From: an uncultured SAR116 cluster alpha proteobacterium
GTDB lineage: Bacteria > Pseudomonadota > Alphaproteobacteria > Puniceispirillales > Puniceispirillaceae
NCBI GenBank assembly: GCA_902520885.1
Contig: CABYPW010000007.1
Coordinates: 50,808-114,807 of the forward strand
Length of the DNA stretch: 64,000 nucleotides
Direction: 5' to 3'
Shown: piece after piece, positions 18,377 through 27,923 of the stretch
Layout of the letters: every line of letters begins with the position of its first letter
Numbering within the stretch: the first letter of the stretch is position 1
Notes under the pieces: model-generated
What the model saw: the letters and a program-made list of their open reading frames with translations, nothing else
What the model was told of the DNA's origin: nothing
Database searches by the model: none
Program-made: the position numbers and the translations under genes

Positions 18377-19720
18377 ATGTCGTATATTAGAAACTTTTAT
18401 TTAATAATATCTTTTTTACTATTTTTTGTCGGTTTAACAACAAGTTGCTATGCGAATTTAATTCGAGATGCGGAAATCGAAACTAAACTAGAAGCTTTTT
18501 TAGAGCCTTTACTAAAAAAAGCTAATATTTCATCGCAAATAAAAGTTAGAGTGATTTTGAATTCTTCTTATAATGCCTTTGTTACCAGTGATAACGTTAT
18601 CTATCTTCACTCAGGTTTATTACTAAAAGCAGAGTCTTTAGAAGAAGTCATTGGCGTAATGGCACATGAATTAGGTCATATTGTATCTGGCCATGTAGCT
18701 AGAAAAAATGAATCATTAGAAGTTGCGAGGAATGCATCCTCTTTGAGCACTGCTCTCGCCGCCGCCGCTGCGATAAGCGGCTCTGAAGAATTGGCTGCAA
18801 GTCTTTTAATTGGCGGGAACGATAGAGTAGCAAGACAATATTATTATGGCTCTCGAATAAATGAGGCGATTGCAGATGAATGGGCGCTTAAAATGCTTGA
18901 TGAATTACAAATAAGCGCTGCTGGTATGGCAAGAATGATGAAAAGGCTATCAAATGAAAATGCTCTTCCCGAAAGTTACCAATCAGAATATTATCGAACC
19001 CACCCTGAGGCAAAAAAACGTTTAGCAGTCTATGAAGACCATGTTACTAAATCTAATTTCACAAACAGTAGAATGAACGCAGCAGACTATGCTAGTTTCA
19101 AGCGCATTGTAGGAAAATTATCAAGTTATGAAAAACGACCTGAAGAAATTATTCAAAATTTAAAAAATAATACCCTTTCAGTGGACAAAATGTATCAGCG
19201 TGCAATCGCCTACTTAAGATATGGAAGCCTAGAAAAGGCTAGTAAAGATGCAAGCACTTTGCTTATAGCCGAGCCAAACAACCCTTATTTTTATGAACTT
19301 GCAGGTGAGATCGCTTTTGCTGATAGATTACTCCCATCTGCAATTAATTATTTTGAAGAAGCATTCAATAAAAGTGGCGGGGCCCCGCTAATTGCCTTAC
19401 GTCTTGGGAGAGTGTTTTTATCAGCAGATAGTTCTGAGCATTATTTTAATGCAAGAGAAATACTAGAAATTGCAGTTGCTGGCGAGCCCAAGTTGCCCTT
19501 TGCAAGAAGAGAATATGCAACTGCTTTAGGGAAAACAGGGGACCTTGCTAGTGCAAACTTGCAACTTGCTGAAGCTGCTTATCTCAGTAACGATCTGCGG
19601 CAGGCAACCAATCACTTGGAACGTGCCCTAAAGTTTCCAAATTTAAACCCTGAATTAGAAAAAAGCCTGAAAGACCTGAAATTCTTGATACAAGATTCTC
19701 GGGCATTAAAAACTAAATAA
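18377..19720 (+). CDS. M48 family zinc metalloprotease with TPR-like repeats (BepA-like)
   Basis: A 447-residue exported protease: an N-terminal hydrophobic segment (about 7-27) is probably a signal peptide. The M48 catalytic motif is H97-E98-L-G-H101 (MAHELGHIVSGH), and the third zinc ligand is likely E163 in NEAIADEWA. Helical repeats resembling TPRs fill about 255-440. The architecture matches BepA/YfgC, a periplasmic protease-chaperone that checks outer membrane protein assembly by the BAM complex. A DsbA-like gene follows on the same strand, also a periplasmic folding factor. The BepA function is by family analogy. Confidence 0.9.
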   Translation: MSYIRNFYLIISFLLFFVGLTTSCYANLIRDAEIETKLEAFLEPLLKKANISSQIKVRVILNSSYNAFVTSDNVIYLHSGLLLKAESLEEVIGVMAHELGHIVSGHVARKNESLEVARNASSLSTALAAAAAISGSEELAASLLIGGNDRVARQYYYGSRINEAIADEWALKMLDELQISAAGMARMMKRLSNENALPESYQSEYYRTHPEAKKRLAVYEDHVTKSNFTNSRMNAADYASFKRIVGKLSSYEKRPEEIIQNLKNNTLSVDKMYQRAIAYLRYGSLEKASKDASTLLIAEPNNPYFYELAGEIAFADRLLPSAINYFEEAFNKSGGAPLIALRLGRVFLSADSSEHYFNAREILEIAVAGEPKLPFARREYATALGKTGDLASANLQLAEAAYLSNDLRQATNHLERALKFPNLNPELEKSLKDLKFLIQDSRALKTK

Positions 19721-19849
19721 ATATTTTTTGCTAATCACAATTTTTTAATAGGTATTTAGTTTTTTGTAGATCGGCTTCTTCCATTGAAAGATAAATTTGC
19801 CCGTGTTAATGACCTTTATAATTATCACATCTTTAAACGGCAGAAGAAC

Positions 19850-20557
19850 ATGAAACAGCTTATTTTTTTCATTGGGTTATGTATTATTATAACCAATCCT
19901 GTAAATGCACGATTTTCAGAATCTGAAGAGCAAATAATTCAACAAATTGTCCATGATTATCTCAATCAAAATCCAGATATTTTATATGAAATAATATTAA
20001 ATTATTCAAACCAGAAGTCAAAAGAAGCTGAAGAAAATGCAATGTCACTTACTTATGAAACTGAGGGTGATGGACGATTTGGCAACCCGAATGCGTCTTT
20101 AATTATCTATGAGTATTCAGATTATAATTGTGGCTATTGCAAAAGACTTTTTAAAACACTTCAGACTCTCATTAATGAGGATGATGATATACTAATAGTG
20201 ATAAAGGAATTTCCGATATTAGCAGAAAGCTCGGTATTAGCCGCAAAAGCTGCTCTTGCAGCGGAAGAACAAAATAAGTTTTTGGAGTATCATCTTGCTT
20301 TAATGAACTCAGTTGGAAGAATCACAGAGGATTCTTTGAAGTCGATTGCAACCATGGTTGGTCTCAACATGCAACAATTTAGTGCTGATATTTCAAGTAA
20401 TAAATTTGATCGAATTTTACGTCGTAACATCGATTCTGGTCGAGCAATTGGAATAGAGGGTACACCTGCTTTATTGATAGGTAAGACAATTATTCCAGGT
20501 GCAATTAGTCTAAAAGAGATAATGGCAATTATTGACACAGAAAGAAATAAAAACTGA
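19850..20557 (+). CDS. DsbA-family periplasmic thiol-disulfide oxidoreductase
   Basis: A 235-residue exported thioredoxin-fold protein. I chose the ATG at 19850 because it is preceded by AGAAGAAC and gives a clean signal peptide (about 1-20, ending VNA); an upstream TTG at 19784 would bury it. After a short helical N-terminal domain like that of ScoS/BdbD proteins comes the redox site C94-G-Y-C97 in DYNCGYCKRL. The cis-proline loop is in IEGTPALLIG. It should oxidise or shuffle disulfides in secreted proteins. The M48 protease gene lies just upstream, suggesting a periplasmic quality-control pair. Confidence 0.9.
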   Translation: MKQLIFFIGLCIIITNPVNARFSESEEQIIQQIVHDYLNQNPDILYEIILNYSNQKSKEAEENAMSLTYETEGDGRFGNPNASLIIYEYSDYNCGYCKRLFKTLQTLINEDDDILIVIKEFPILAESSVLAAKAALAAEEQNKFLEYHLALMNSVGRITEDSLKSIATMVGLNMQQFSADISSNKFDRILRRNIDSGRAIGIEGTPALLIGKTIIPGAISLKEIMAIIDTERNKN

Positions 20558-20704
20558 ATACTATCGATGCATGGATCAAATTAATTGGGTAAATTACCTT
20601 GGATAAATATTTCACTGAGGATTGATTATTCGCATTGTTTATTTAAATACGCTATGAATATTTTAAAAAGAAAATTTACTACTAGAAATTAGGTGCATCA
20701 AACA

Positions 20705-21145
20705 ATGGCAAAAATTCTTATCCTTAATGGACCAAATCTAAACATGCTTGGGACAAGACAACCTGAGATTTATGGGCATATAAACTTAAAAGAAATTGAA
20801 ACTGCCTGTGAAGCCTTGGCTAATGAACTTCAAGTGGAAGTGTATTTTGCTCAAACCAATTATGAGGGGGAGCTTGTGAATTTGATCCAAAAGGCTAATG
20901 GTAAATATGAGGGCATTATCATTAATGCAGGTGGATATAGCCACACATCAGTTGCGATTAGAGACTCGCTAGCCTTATTTTCTGGAATGATTATTGAAGT
21001 ACATATCTCTAACATTTACGGTCGAGAAGAATTCAGACATACTTCAATGATTTCATCAATATCAAATGGCGTTATTGTTGGACTTGGAGCGCAATCCTAC
21101 AATCTAGCTATGAGAGCACTTGCGGAGTCTTTCTTAACTGAATAA
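20705..21145 (+). CDS. aroQ: 3-dehydroquinate dehydratase, type II
   Basis: A 146-residue dodecameric-type shikimate pathway enzyme that converts 3-dehydroquinate to 3-dehydroshikimate. The N-terminus ILILNGPNLNMLGTRQPEIY contains the family signature with catalytic Y23. The substrate loop INAGGYSHTSVAIRD and the catalytic histidine in EVHISNIYGREEFRH are present. The ATG at 20705 gives the usual N-terminus; a GTG four codons earlier is in frame. In many alphaproteobacteria aroQ precedes accB-accC; that pair is not here, aat follows instead. aroC of the same pathway is at 51531. Confidence 0.95.
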   Translation: MAKILILNGPNLNMLGTRQPEIYGHINLKEIETACEALANELQVEVYFAQTNYEGELVNLIQKANGKYEGIIINAGGYSHTSVAIRDSLALFSGMIIEVHISNIYGREEFRHTSMISSISNGVIVGLGAQSYNLAMRALAESFLTE

Positions 21146-21291
21146 GAGGACTTCATGAGCGATTAGCAAATTTAATGCGGAGCAATTTATTAAAAATTCT
21201 TGAATGAAACGACTTAATATTCATATTTCATCATCCTAAATTTCATTTAGTCAAATAGACACACGATAATCGCAATTATTGGGAGAATATA

Positions 21292-21954
21292 GTGTCACAA
21301 CAATTTATTATTGCTCCAGAGACAATCATTCAGGCTTATACTCTTGGTATTTTCCCTATGGCGACAAGCAAGGACTCTAGGGATATCCAATTTTTTCAAC
21401 CTGACGTGCGCGGAGTATTGCCATTTCGACCTCCAAAAATCCCAAAAAAATTATTAAGGTTATTAAAAAAACAACCATTTGAAATTCAATGGAATCAAAA
21501 TTTTCCAGCCGTAATTGATGGATGTGCTGCACCTCGAACTGACACAAAAGATACCTGGATAAACCCCATGATTAGGAGATTATATATTTCTCTTCACATG
21601 TTAGGTTTTGCGCACTCGGTGGAAGCCTACCATGAGGGTAATTTAATAGGCGGATTATATGGAGTTGCAATTGGCGGTGCCTTCTTTGGTGAATCTATGT
21701 TTAGCCGCGAATCTAATGCTTCAAAAATTGCGCTTTGTCATTTAATGGCTAGGCTAAAATATGGAAATTTTAATTTATTAGACGCACAATTTGTGAGCGA
21801 TCATCTTATGCAATTTGGAATAGAGTCAATAGAGAATACGTCATTTCAAAAGAAACTAAAAACAGCAATAAATACTGAAGCTAGTCTTGAACTGGACATC
21901 CCAGAATCTGAAATTATTCATTCGTTATGGCATGACAACAAAGTTACGTCGTAG
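21292..21954 (+). CDS. aat: Leucyl/phenylalanyl-tRNA-protein transferase
   Basis: A 220-residue GNAT-like transferase that adds Leu or Phe from aminoacyl-tRNA to proteins starting with Arg or Lys, marking them for the ClpS-ClpA-ClpP N-degron pathway. The signature YTLGIFPMA near the N-terminus and the GLYGVAIGGAFFGESMFSRESNASK block are diagnostic. The start is GTG at 21292 after GGGAGAATATA. clpS and clpA, which consume its products, are in this same window at 29-31.7 kb. Its 3' end overlaps the convergent DUF2155 gene by 37 bp. Confidence 0.95.
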   Translation: MSQQFIIAPETIIQAYTLGIFPMATSKDSRDIQFFQPDVRGVLPFRPPKIPKKLLRLLKKQPFEIQWNQNFPAVIDGCAAPRTDTKDTWINPMIRRLYISLHMLGFAHSVEAYHEGNLIGGLYGVAIGGAFFGESMFSRESNASKIALCHLMARLKYGNFNLLDAQFVSDHLMQFGIESIENTSFQKKLKTAINTEASLELDIPESEIIHSLWHDNKVTS

Positions 21955-22316
21955 ACAGGGTGTTCAAGGCCAGAGATGGCCGGACTAGAAGCAAACATCC
22001 ACCCAGAAAAAAGTGCTTTTTGAAGTTTTTTATCTCCATATCCGTTGTCATAAATTACAATAAATGCTGCATTTTCAGGAGGTTCTTCTGGAGGTCTGTA
22101 AGCACAATGATACACCCTCAACTCTAACGTTCCAAACTCAGTTCCACCACCAACTTGGACTTTTTTAGTAGAAATACGGGCTGTTATTTTATCAAGAAGC
22201 TGTAATTCTGCTGTTTGAGCTACTATCCAATTTGATGCATCTGCCTGTCTATTTTCGATAAATAAGTTAATCACAAGAAAAAATATAAGTGATAAAAAAG
22301 TGCTAATAATCTTCAT
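21918..22316 (-). CDS. DUF2155 domain protein, exported
   Basis: A 132-residue protein with an N-terminal signal peptide (about 1-26). The motif LDKITARISTKKVQVGGGTEFGTLEL and the following CAYRPPEEPPENAAFI are the DUF2155 signature found across alphaproteobacteria. Function is unknown. I chose the ATG at 22316 over a TTG two codons earlier. It follows mlaD and the NDUFA12 gene on the same strand, and this gene order is common in alphaproteobacteria, hinting at an envelope role. Its 3' end overlaps that of aat. Confidence 0.9.
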   Translation of the reverse strand: MKIISTFLSLIFFLVINLFIENRQADASNWIVAQTAELQLLDKITARISTKKVQVGGGTEFGTLELRVYHCAYRPPEEPPENAAFIVIYDNGYGDKKLQKALFSGWMFASSPAISGLEHPVYDVTLLSCHNE

Positions 22317-22333
22317 TACCAAAATTCTTAAAA

Positions 22334-22780
22334 CTATTTGTTAGCACTTTGAAATACGAATTTGCCTAATAAATCTGTAAGACTAACTGGATCTGTCGTA
22401 TCATATATGATGTCTCCGTCCTGCATCATTTCCTCATTAGAGCCAGGCGAGATCTCAAGTACATAACCTCCTAAAAGGGACGAAGCCACAATCCTAGCAC
22501 TAGAGTCTGACGGCAACTCTATATCTGGATTTATTATAAAACTAAGTCGCGCCATGTAGCTTTTTTTATCTATCTCATAAGAGGTTACCTGACCTATCTT
22601 AATGCCAGAGAGAAATACATCATCTCCTTTCGATAATCCAGATACATCGCCAAACTCTGCTTTTAACACGATGCCTTCCGAGGGTGTAATATTTGCGGAA
22701 TTATAAATGGTTATCGCGAAAAGTAGGGCACCCACGATTATTATTGCTCCGAGTAATGTTTCTAAAGTGTTTTGACGCAT
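22334..22780 (-). CDS. mlaD: MCE-domain lipid transport protein MlaD-like
   Basis: A 148-residue protein with one N-terminal membrane helix (about 8-27) and a single MCE domain (about 38-120: EGIVLKAEFGDVSGLSKGDD and VFLSGIKIGQVTSYEI). MlaD hexamers sit in the inner membrane and hold phospholipids for transfer between the membranes with the MlaFEB transporter. No mlaE, mlaF, mlaB or mlaC lies nearby, which is usual for alphaproteobacteria where mlaD is placed beside the NDUFA12 gene. Probably cotranscribed with the DUF2155 gene, 17 bp downstream. Confidence 0.92.
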   Translation of the reverse strand: MRQNTLETLLGAIIIVGALLFAITIYNSANITPSEGIVLKAEFGDVSGLSKGDDVFLSGIKIGQVTSYEIDKKSYMARLSFIINPDIELPSDSSARIVASSLLGGYVLEISPGSNEEMMQDGDIIYDTTDPVSLTDLLGKFVFQSANK

Positions 22781-22855
22781 GTTATTTATGTCCTTTGATA
22801 AGGGTAACTATAATGATACACATGCTGAAGAAAGCTCTTTTTTGAACGAAACAGG

Positions 22856-23215
22856 TCACGATGTTGGTGTCCAAGGTTCGTAATCCCCAGTAGCTTTTTC
22901 TCTCTTTCCACCGCTCAACATATGCCCCTTTGGACGGTAGGCAAATTTAGTACCAGTTAAATTAGGAAGGTGAGCATGCTGCCAATCGTATTTTTGAAAT
23001 CCGTCTTTTGGAGGAATTTCATCTTGTGTGTGGTGAAGCCACCCATGCCAATCTGCTGGAACTTTAGATGCCTCTGCAGTCCCTTTAAACAAAACAAACC
23101 TTTTTGATCTTAAATGGTTTTTTTTTCTAATTCTCTCATAATATTTGTTACCAAAACTATCTTCACCTCTAAATTTCGAAGTGCATGCTATTAGTATTTT
23201 AGAGATTATATGCAT
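22856..23215 (-). CDS. NADH:ubiquinone oxidoreductase accessory subunit, NDUFA12 family
   Basis: A 119-residue homologue of mitochondrial NDUFA12/B17.2, an accessory subunit of respiratory complex I found in alphaproteobacteria and mitochondria. Diagnostic stretches are GEDSFGNKYYE near the N-terminus, VPADWHGWLHHTQDEIP in the middle, and the C-terminal GDYEPWTPTS. I chose the ATG at 23215, preceded by GGGAA at good spacing, over a TTG at 23233. This gene is strong evidence for an alphaproteobacterial host. It heads the minus-strand run with mlaD and the DUF2155 gene. Confidence 0.93.
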   Translation of the reverse strand: MHIISKILIACTSKFRGEDSFGNKYYERIRKKNHLRSKRFVLFKGTAEASKVPADWHGWLHHTQDEIPPKDGFQKYDWQHAHLPNLTGTKFAYRPKGHMLSGGKREKATGDYEPWTPTS

Positions 23216-23388
23216 AAGCGTATTCCCAAACAATGATAAATATTAGTGGTTTTTCCAAAATTTAATTTTTACTCTTTCACAGTCACCTATTTACCAAAAA
23301 AAGGATAATAGATAAATGTTTTGTTTCAAATTGTGATAATAATAGAAAGAAAATAAAGAGCAGTGTCTGTTAAATTAAGCCAAATAAC

Positions 23389-23417
23389 AAAATATTTTTT
23401 TATTAAAAAAATATTTT
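23389..23417. repeat. 29-bp perfect A/T-only palindrome
   Basis: The arm AAAATATTTTTTT (23389-23401) is the exact reverse complement of 23405-23417, around ATT, whose outer bases also pair. Perfect symmetry over 29 bp is notable even in AT-rich DNA. It lies in the middle of a divergent promoter region, so it could be a cruciform, a site for a nucleoid protein, or an UP-like element. Confidence 0.5.
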
Positions 23418-23521
23418 ACCCATTATCAACTCAATGATTTCAATTACCTAGAAAAAATCAAGAAAAAAAAGTCAAAATAGTAAATTTTTTTTGATTGCCT
23501 AACTTGATCTAAAATACTACA

Positions 23522-23576
23522 TCAGGTAACCTCGAAGGCCACGTCTACTACATGTTGTTAACAAACATCAACCTGA
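23522..23576 (+). promoter_or_regulatory. Candidate structured RNA element in nrdJ leader
   Basis: TCAGGT (23522-23527) pairs with ACCTGA (23571-23576), enclosing a second stem ATGTT (23552-23556) / AACAT (23564-23568) with the loop GTTAACA. This part is visibly richer in G and C than its surroundings and contains GAAGGCCACGTC. It lies 70 bp upstream of nrdJ. It may be a regulatory RNA or a protein operator; no known riboswitch class was recognised. Confidence 0.35.
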
Positions 23577-23593
23577 GTATAGGGATAATTAGG

Positions 23594-23621
23594 GATTCGC
23601 TTAGAAAACCATTAGCGAATC
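23594..23621 (+). promoter_or_regulatory. 8-bp stem-loop just upstream of the nrdJ ribosome binding site
   Basis: GATTCGCT and AGCGAATC pair perfectly around a 12-base loop. The hairpin ends 24 bp before the nrdJ ATG, and the ribosome binding site AAAGGA follows directly. It could gate translation or be the 3' half of the leader structure that begins at 23522. Confidence 0.4.
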
Positions 23622-23645
23622 ATTTAAACAAAAGGATATAATATT

Positions 23646-26600
23646 ATGCGTTTTGAACGGCTACTGACAAAAGAAAATGAAGAAATCTACGATAATATTC
23701 CATACAGGTCAGCAAGTAGCGAGATTCGCAATCCGGATGGTACAATAGTTTTCTCAGCAGCGGATATCGAAGTGCCGGAGCAATATAGTCAGGTAGCAAC
23801 AGATATAATTTCCCAAAAATATTTCCGAAAAGCCGGCGTGGCTACACGGCTCAAAAAAATTGAAGAGAATGGCATGCCATCTTGGTTATGGCGCTCCAAA
23901 CCAGATATAGAGGCATTAAATCTTCTTCCTAAAGATGAAAGATACATTGGTGAAACTTCTGCAAAACAGGTTTTCCATCGTCTAGCTGGAACGTGGACAT
24001 ATTGGGGCTGGAAAGGAGGATATTTTAGCAGCGAGAAAGATGCTAAGATTTATTATGAAGAAATGAGTGTGATGTTAGCTCGGCAAATGGCCGCACCTAA
24101 TTCACCACAATGGTTTAATACAGGATTACATTGGGCATATGGCATTGATGGCCCTAGCCAAGGTCACTACTATGTTGATTTTGAAACAGGAAAAATGGTG
24201 CGCTCTAAATCCTCATACGAGCACCCACAACCGCATGCATGTTTCATCCAATCCGTAGATGATGATTTGGTAAATGAAGGCGGCATTATGGATTTATGGG
24301 TTCGAGAAGCACGCTTATTTAAATATGGTTCTGGAACGGGTTCTAACTTCTCCAAATTACGAGGCAATGGAGAAAATCTTTCTGGAGGCGGTAAATCATC
24401 AGGGCTTATGAGCTTTCTTAAAATTGGTGACAGAGCAGCTGGAGCAATAAAATCAGGTGGTACAACAAGACGTGCTGCAAAAATGGTCACCGTTGATGTA
24501 GACCACCCAGATATAGAAGAATATATAGACTGGAAAGTAGTGGAGGAACAAAAAGTAGCTGCACTAGTTACGGGCTCAAAAATAGCAAGCAAACACATGA
24601 GTGACGTGATGAGAGCATGTGTTGAGGCAACAAACTTGGGAGACACAGAGCGATATAACCCAAAACAAAATAGCCAGTTAAAAAAGGCAATTATAGAAGC
24701 TCGAAAAGCGATGCTCCCAGAAAATTATGTTCAAAGGGTAATACAATTTGCTCAACAGGGTTTCACAGAAATCGAATTCAAAACATATGATACAGACTGG
24801 GATAGTGAGGCATATCTTACGGTAGCAGGACAAAATTCTAATAATTCCGTTCGTGTATCAAACGCATTCCTAAATACAGTGGAACAAAAAGGTAAATGGT
24901 CCTTAATCGGTCGCGTGGACGGAAAAATAACAAAAGAAGTTGACGCCACAGAGCTATGGGACAAGATAGCGTATGCAGCGTGGGCCTGCGCTGATCCAGG
25001 ACTTCAATATGACACTACTATCAATGAATGGCATACCTGTCCAAAAGGTGGTAGAATTAATGCATCCAATCCATGTTCAGAATATATGTTTTTAGATGAT
25101 ACAGCATGTAATTTAGCATCCTTGAATTTAATGCAATTTAGGCATGATGATGGTACGTTCGACATCGAAACATTTGAGCACGCAACTAGAATATGGACAT
25201 TGACACTAGAAATTTCTGTAACCATGGCACAATTTCCGTCAAAGGAAATAGCACAAGGCTCGTATGATTATAGAACCTTAGGATTAGGATTTGCGAACAT
25301 TGGTGGAATGTTAATGGCAGCTGGTTATTCTTATGATAGCGATGAGGCACGTGCCATATGTGGAGCAATATCAGCAATCATGACAGGAAAATCTTACGCA
25401 ACCTCGGCAGAAATTGCTAGCGAACTTGGCGCTTTTCCTAAATACAAATTAAATGCTAAATCAATGATGCGCGTTATGGAAAACCATAAAAATGCAGCCT
25501 TAGGTAAGTCAGATGGTTATCATGAATTAAGTATTTTGCCAGTTCCTCTAGCAATGAAAAATATCCCAGATAAAACGCTTGTGACAGCCGCAGAAAAAGC
25601 TTGGGAAGAGGCTGTTAGACTCGGAAAAAAATACGGATATCGAAACGCACAAGCCACAGTAATTGCTCCGACAGGAACAATTGGACTGGTGATGGATTGT
25701 GATACAACAGGTATTGAGCCGGATTTTGCAATCGTTAAGTTTAAAAAACTGGCTGGTGGTGGATATTTTAAAATCATAAATAGAGTTGTGCCTGAAGCGC
25801 TAAAAAAACTTGGATATAAAGAAAACCAAATAGAAGAAATCACTCGTTACGCTGTAGGGCATGGTAGTTTAAAGGACTGCCAAGCTATTTCTATTTCTGC
25901 TTTAAAAGATAAGGGATTCACCGACGCAGTGCTTAAAAAATTAGAAGCAAGTTTAGAAAATGCTTTTGATATAAAATTCGCATTCAATCATTACGCACTT
26001 GGCCATGACTTCTGTAGAGAGATACTTGGGTTTAGCGAAGTCCAATTAAATGACTTTTCATTTAATATGCTTGAGGAACTTGGCTTTAGTAAAGATGAAA
26101 TAGACGCAGCAAATATTCATATTTGTGGTGCTATGACATTAGAAGGAGCTCCGCATTTAAAAAGACAACATTTACCTATCTTTGACTGTGCCAATGTATG
26201 CGGCAGAATAGGAAAACGCTATTTATCTGTTGAAAGTCATATTACGATGATGGCTGCAGCCCAACCGTTTATATCAGGAGCAATATCAAAAACTATTAAT
26301 ATGCCAAATAATGCCTCAGTGGAAGAATGTGGCAATTCGTACATGCAATCTTGGCGGCTCGGTTTAAAAGCAAATGCGCTATATCGAGACGGCTCAAAGC
26401 TTAGCCAACCTCTATCCTCAGCCCTTATTGATGAGGAAGACTTGGAAGAGGCACAAATAACATCGACACCACAAATTGTAGAGAAGATTGTGGAACGTGT
26501 GATACACCTGCAAGATCGTGAAAGGCTTCCCCATAGACGCAAGGGCTATACACAAAAAGCATCTGTTGGGGGTCATAAAGTGTATATTAGAACGGGAGAA

Positions 26601-27269
26601 TATCAGGATGGTCGTCTTGGTGAGATTTTCATTGATATGCATAAAGAGGGTGCAGCATTCCGCTCTTTAATGAATAATTTTGCCATAGCTGTATCCATCG
26701 GTCTTCAATATGGTGTCCCACTAGAAGAGTTTGTAGAGGCTTTTACTTTTACAAGATTTGAGCCACAAGGTATTGTTACCGGAAACGATGCAATAAAAAT
26801 GTCGTCATCCATTCTCGATTATACCTTCCGAGAATTAGCAATCTCCTATCTTGATAGACATGATCTTGGGCATGTAAATAAGGACGATTTAGATGTAGAT
26901 ACAATTGGAGGTGGAGAGGCACAATCTGAACTTGTAGATAGAGCAACTAGTCGCGGATTCATCAGAAAACAGGGATTAAAAGTATATTCCAATCAAAACC
27001 AAACTTCCAAAGCCATTGGCCAGGAAACCAATATAGCGAAAAGCTTTATTGCGCCAGCACCAGAGCCAGAGCCAAGCGTTATAACACAAGGTGTTTCCCA
27101 AGACACTGGCAATATTAGTGCAGTCGCAAATAGTCAAGAAATGGTTAAACAAGCCAGAATGCAAGGTTATGAAGGTGAATCATGTCCTGAATGCCAAAAT
27201 TTTACTCTTGTCCGTAATGGTACATGCTTAAAGTGTAATACTTGTGGTTCTACTACAGGCTGTAGCTGA
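23646..27269 (+). CDS. nrdJ: Adenosylcobalamin-dependent (class II) ribonucleotide reductase
   Basis: A 1207-residue class II reductase that makes deoxyribonucleotides with coenzyme B12, independent of oxygen. The catalytic barrel includes an active-site cysteine in [18 protein letters not shown], the asparagine/cysteine/glutamate loop, and [18 protein letters not shown], which carries a phosphate-binding loop. Thiyl-radical and dimer residues are expected between 200 and 700. The C-terminus has an extra region ending in a zinc-ribbon, CPECQNF...[13 protein letters not shown], typical of the long proteobacterial NrdJ. No other reductase genes are nearby. The ATG follows AAAGGATATAATATT. It makes this organism need cobalamin, imported or synthesised. 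Confidence 0.95.
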   Translation: MRFERLLTKENEEIYDNIPYRSASSEIRNPDGTIVFSAADIEVPEQYSQVATDIISQKYFRKAGVATRLKKIEENGMPSWLWRSKPDIEALNLLPKDERYIGETSAKQVFHRLAGTWTYWGWKGGYFSSEKDAKIYYEEMSVMLARQMAAPNSPQWFNTGLHWAYGIDGPSQGHYYVDFETGKMVRSKSSYEHPQPHACFIQSVDDDLVNEGGIMDLWVREARLFKYGSGTGSNFSKLRGNGENLSGGGKSSGLMSFLKIGDRAAGAIKSGGTTRRAAKMVTVDVDHPDIEEYIDWKVVEEQKVAALVTGSKIASKHMSDVMRACVEATNLGDTERYNPKQNSQLKKAIIEARKAMLPENYVQRVIQFAQQGFTEIEFKTYDTDWDSEAYLTVAGQNSNNSVRVSNAFLNTVEQKGKWSLIGRVDGKITKEVDATELWDKIAYAAWACADPGLQYDTTINEWHTCPKGGRINASNPCSEYMFLDDTACNLASLNLMQFRHDDGTFDIETFEHATRIWTLTLEISVTMAQFPSKEIAQGSYDYRTLGLGFANIGGMLMAAGYSYDSDEARAICGAISAIMTGKSYATSAEIASELGAFPKYKLNAKSMMRVMENHKNAALGKSDGYHELSILPVPLAMKNIPDKTLVTAAEKAWEEAVRLGKKYGYRNAQATVIAPTGTIGLVMDCDTTGIEPDFAIVKFKKLAGGGYFKIINRVVPEALKKLGYKENQIEEITRYAVGHGSLKDCQAISISALKDKGFTDAVLKKLEASLENAFDIKFAFNHYALGHDFCREILGFSEVQLNDFSFNMLEELGFSKDEIDAANIHICGAMTLEGAPHLKRQHLPIFDCANVCGRIGKRYLSVESHITMMAAAQPFISGAISKTINMPNNASVEECGNSYMQSWRLGLKANALYRDGSKLSQPLSSALIDEEDLEEAQITSTPQIVEKIVERVIHLQDRERLPHRRKGYTQKASVGGHKVYIRTGEYQDGRLGEIFIDMHKEGAAFRSLMNNFAIAVSIGLQYGVPLEEFVEAFTFTRFEPQGIVTGNDAIKMSSSILDYTFRELAISYLDRHDLGHVNKDDLDVDTIGGGEAQSELVDRATSRGFIRKQGLKVYSNQNQTSKAIGQETNIAKSFIAPAPEPEPSVITQGVSQDTGNISAVANSQEMVKQARMQGYEGESCPECQNFTLVRNGTCLKCNTCGSTTGCS

Positions 27270-27301
27270 CCCAGACTTAAATTAGCCATAAACTCAAAAA
27301 T

Positions 27302-27328
27302 TATTCACTACTAAAAGCATAGTGAATA
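27302..27328 (+). repeat. 9-bp stem-loop downstream of nrdJ
   Basis: TATTCACTA (27302-27310) pairs exactly with TAGTGAATA (27320-27328) around a nine-base loop, 33 bp after the nrdJ stop and upstream of the RidA gene. There is no following T-run, so it is not a standard intrinsic terminator. It may stabilise the nrdJ 3' end or be an operator for the next gene. Confidence 0.4.
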
Positions 27329-27402
27329 TAACAGTAATCTTAACACATGGCATAATGAGGTATTACATATTATTTGGCATAAGAAGGTTTAGAGGAGAAA
27401 AA

Positions 27403-27870
27403 ATGGCTTCTGAAATTCAAGTTAAGTTAGAAAAATTAGGCATTCATTTGGATAAGCCAGCCATGCCCGCTGGAAACTATGTACCCGTTCTTGTGGTTAA
27501 CGATATGGTTTATGTATCTGGACAGTTACCTTTAGTTGATGGTGCAATTAATCTAACTGGACAGGTTGGAAATTCTGTGACAGTAGAGGAGGCACAAGAG
27601 CAAGCAAGACAATGTGCAATTGCGATATTGCGTCAAGTAGCAAGCGTAAGTAATAACCTAGAAAACATAGAACGTGTTATTAAACTAGGTGGGTTTGTTT
27701 CCTCAAAAGCCGAATTTACCGGACAACCTAAAGTAATTGACGCGGCTTCGGAAATAATGGTGTCGTTATTTGGTGATAATGGCAGACATACTAGATTTGC
27801 TGTCGGGGTAAGCTCCCTACCCCTTGGTGCAGTGGTAGAAATTGATGCTATATTTCAGCTCAAATCATAA
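27403..27870 (+). CDS. RidA/YjgF/YER057c-family protein (enamine/imine deaminase-like)
   Basis: A 155-residue RidA-superfamily protein of the longer kind (YER057c/YoaB-like, cd02199 type). RidA enzymes hydrolyse reactive enamine/imine intermediates such as 2-aminoacrylate released by PLP enzymes; some family members lack the catalytic arginine. Family features include VYVSGQLPLVDG, the ILRQVASV helix, and the C-terminal HTRFAVGVSSLPLGAVVEIDAIF. The arginine in this last block matches the RidA substrate-binding arginine position, by inspection only. I chose the ATG at 27403, preceded by AGAGGAGAA; upstream starts lack a site. It is likely cotranscribed with the FemAB-like gene 53 bp downstream. 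Confidence 0.88.
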   Translation: MASEIQVKLEKLGIHLDKPAMPAGNYVPVLVVNDMVYVSGQLPLVDGAINLTGQVGNSVTVEEAQEQARQCAIAILRQVASVSNNLENIERVIKLGGFVSSKAEFTGQPKVIDAASEIMVSLFGDNGRHTRFAVGVSSLPLGAVVEIDAIFQLKS

Positions 27871-27923
27871 CTTAAACAATTTTAGGAAGTTAAAACTAAA
27901 TCTCATTTATATATAATAATTTC

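Larger units (their letters stand above)
23216..23645. promoter_or_regulatory. 430-bp divergent region with structured nrdJ leader
   Basis: Very AT-rich region between the NDUFA12 gene and nrdJ. Three inverted repeats are visible and listed separately (23389-23417, 23522-23576, 23594-23621). A weak sigma-70-like promoter, TTGATT with ATACTA 17 bp downstream, lies just before the second element, so that element may sit at the start of the nrdJ transcript. I saw no B12-box motif of cobalamin riboswitches and no convincing NrdR box. Confidence 0.45.

Noticed and set aside
23216..23645. Cobalamin riboswitch upstream of B12-dependent nrdJ
   Set aside because: No B12 box and no GGGAA/ACTG core could be found; only a lone GCCAC is present.
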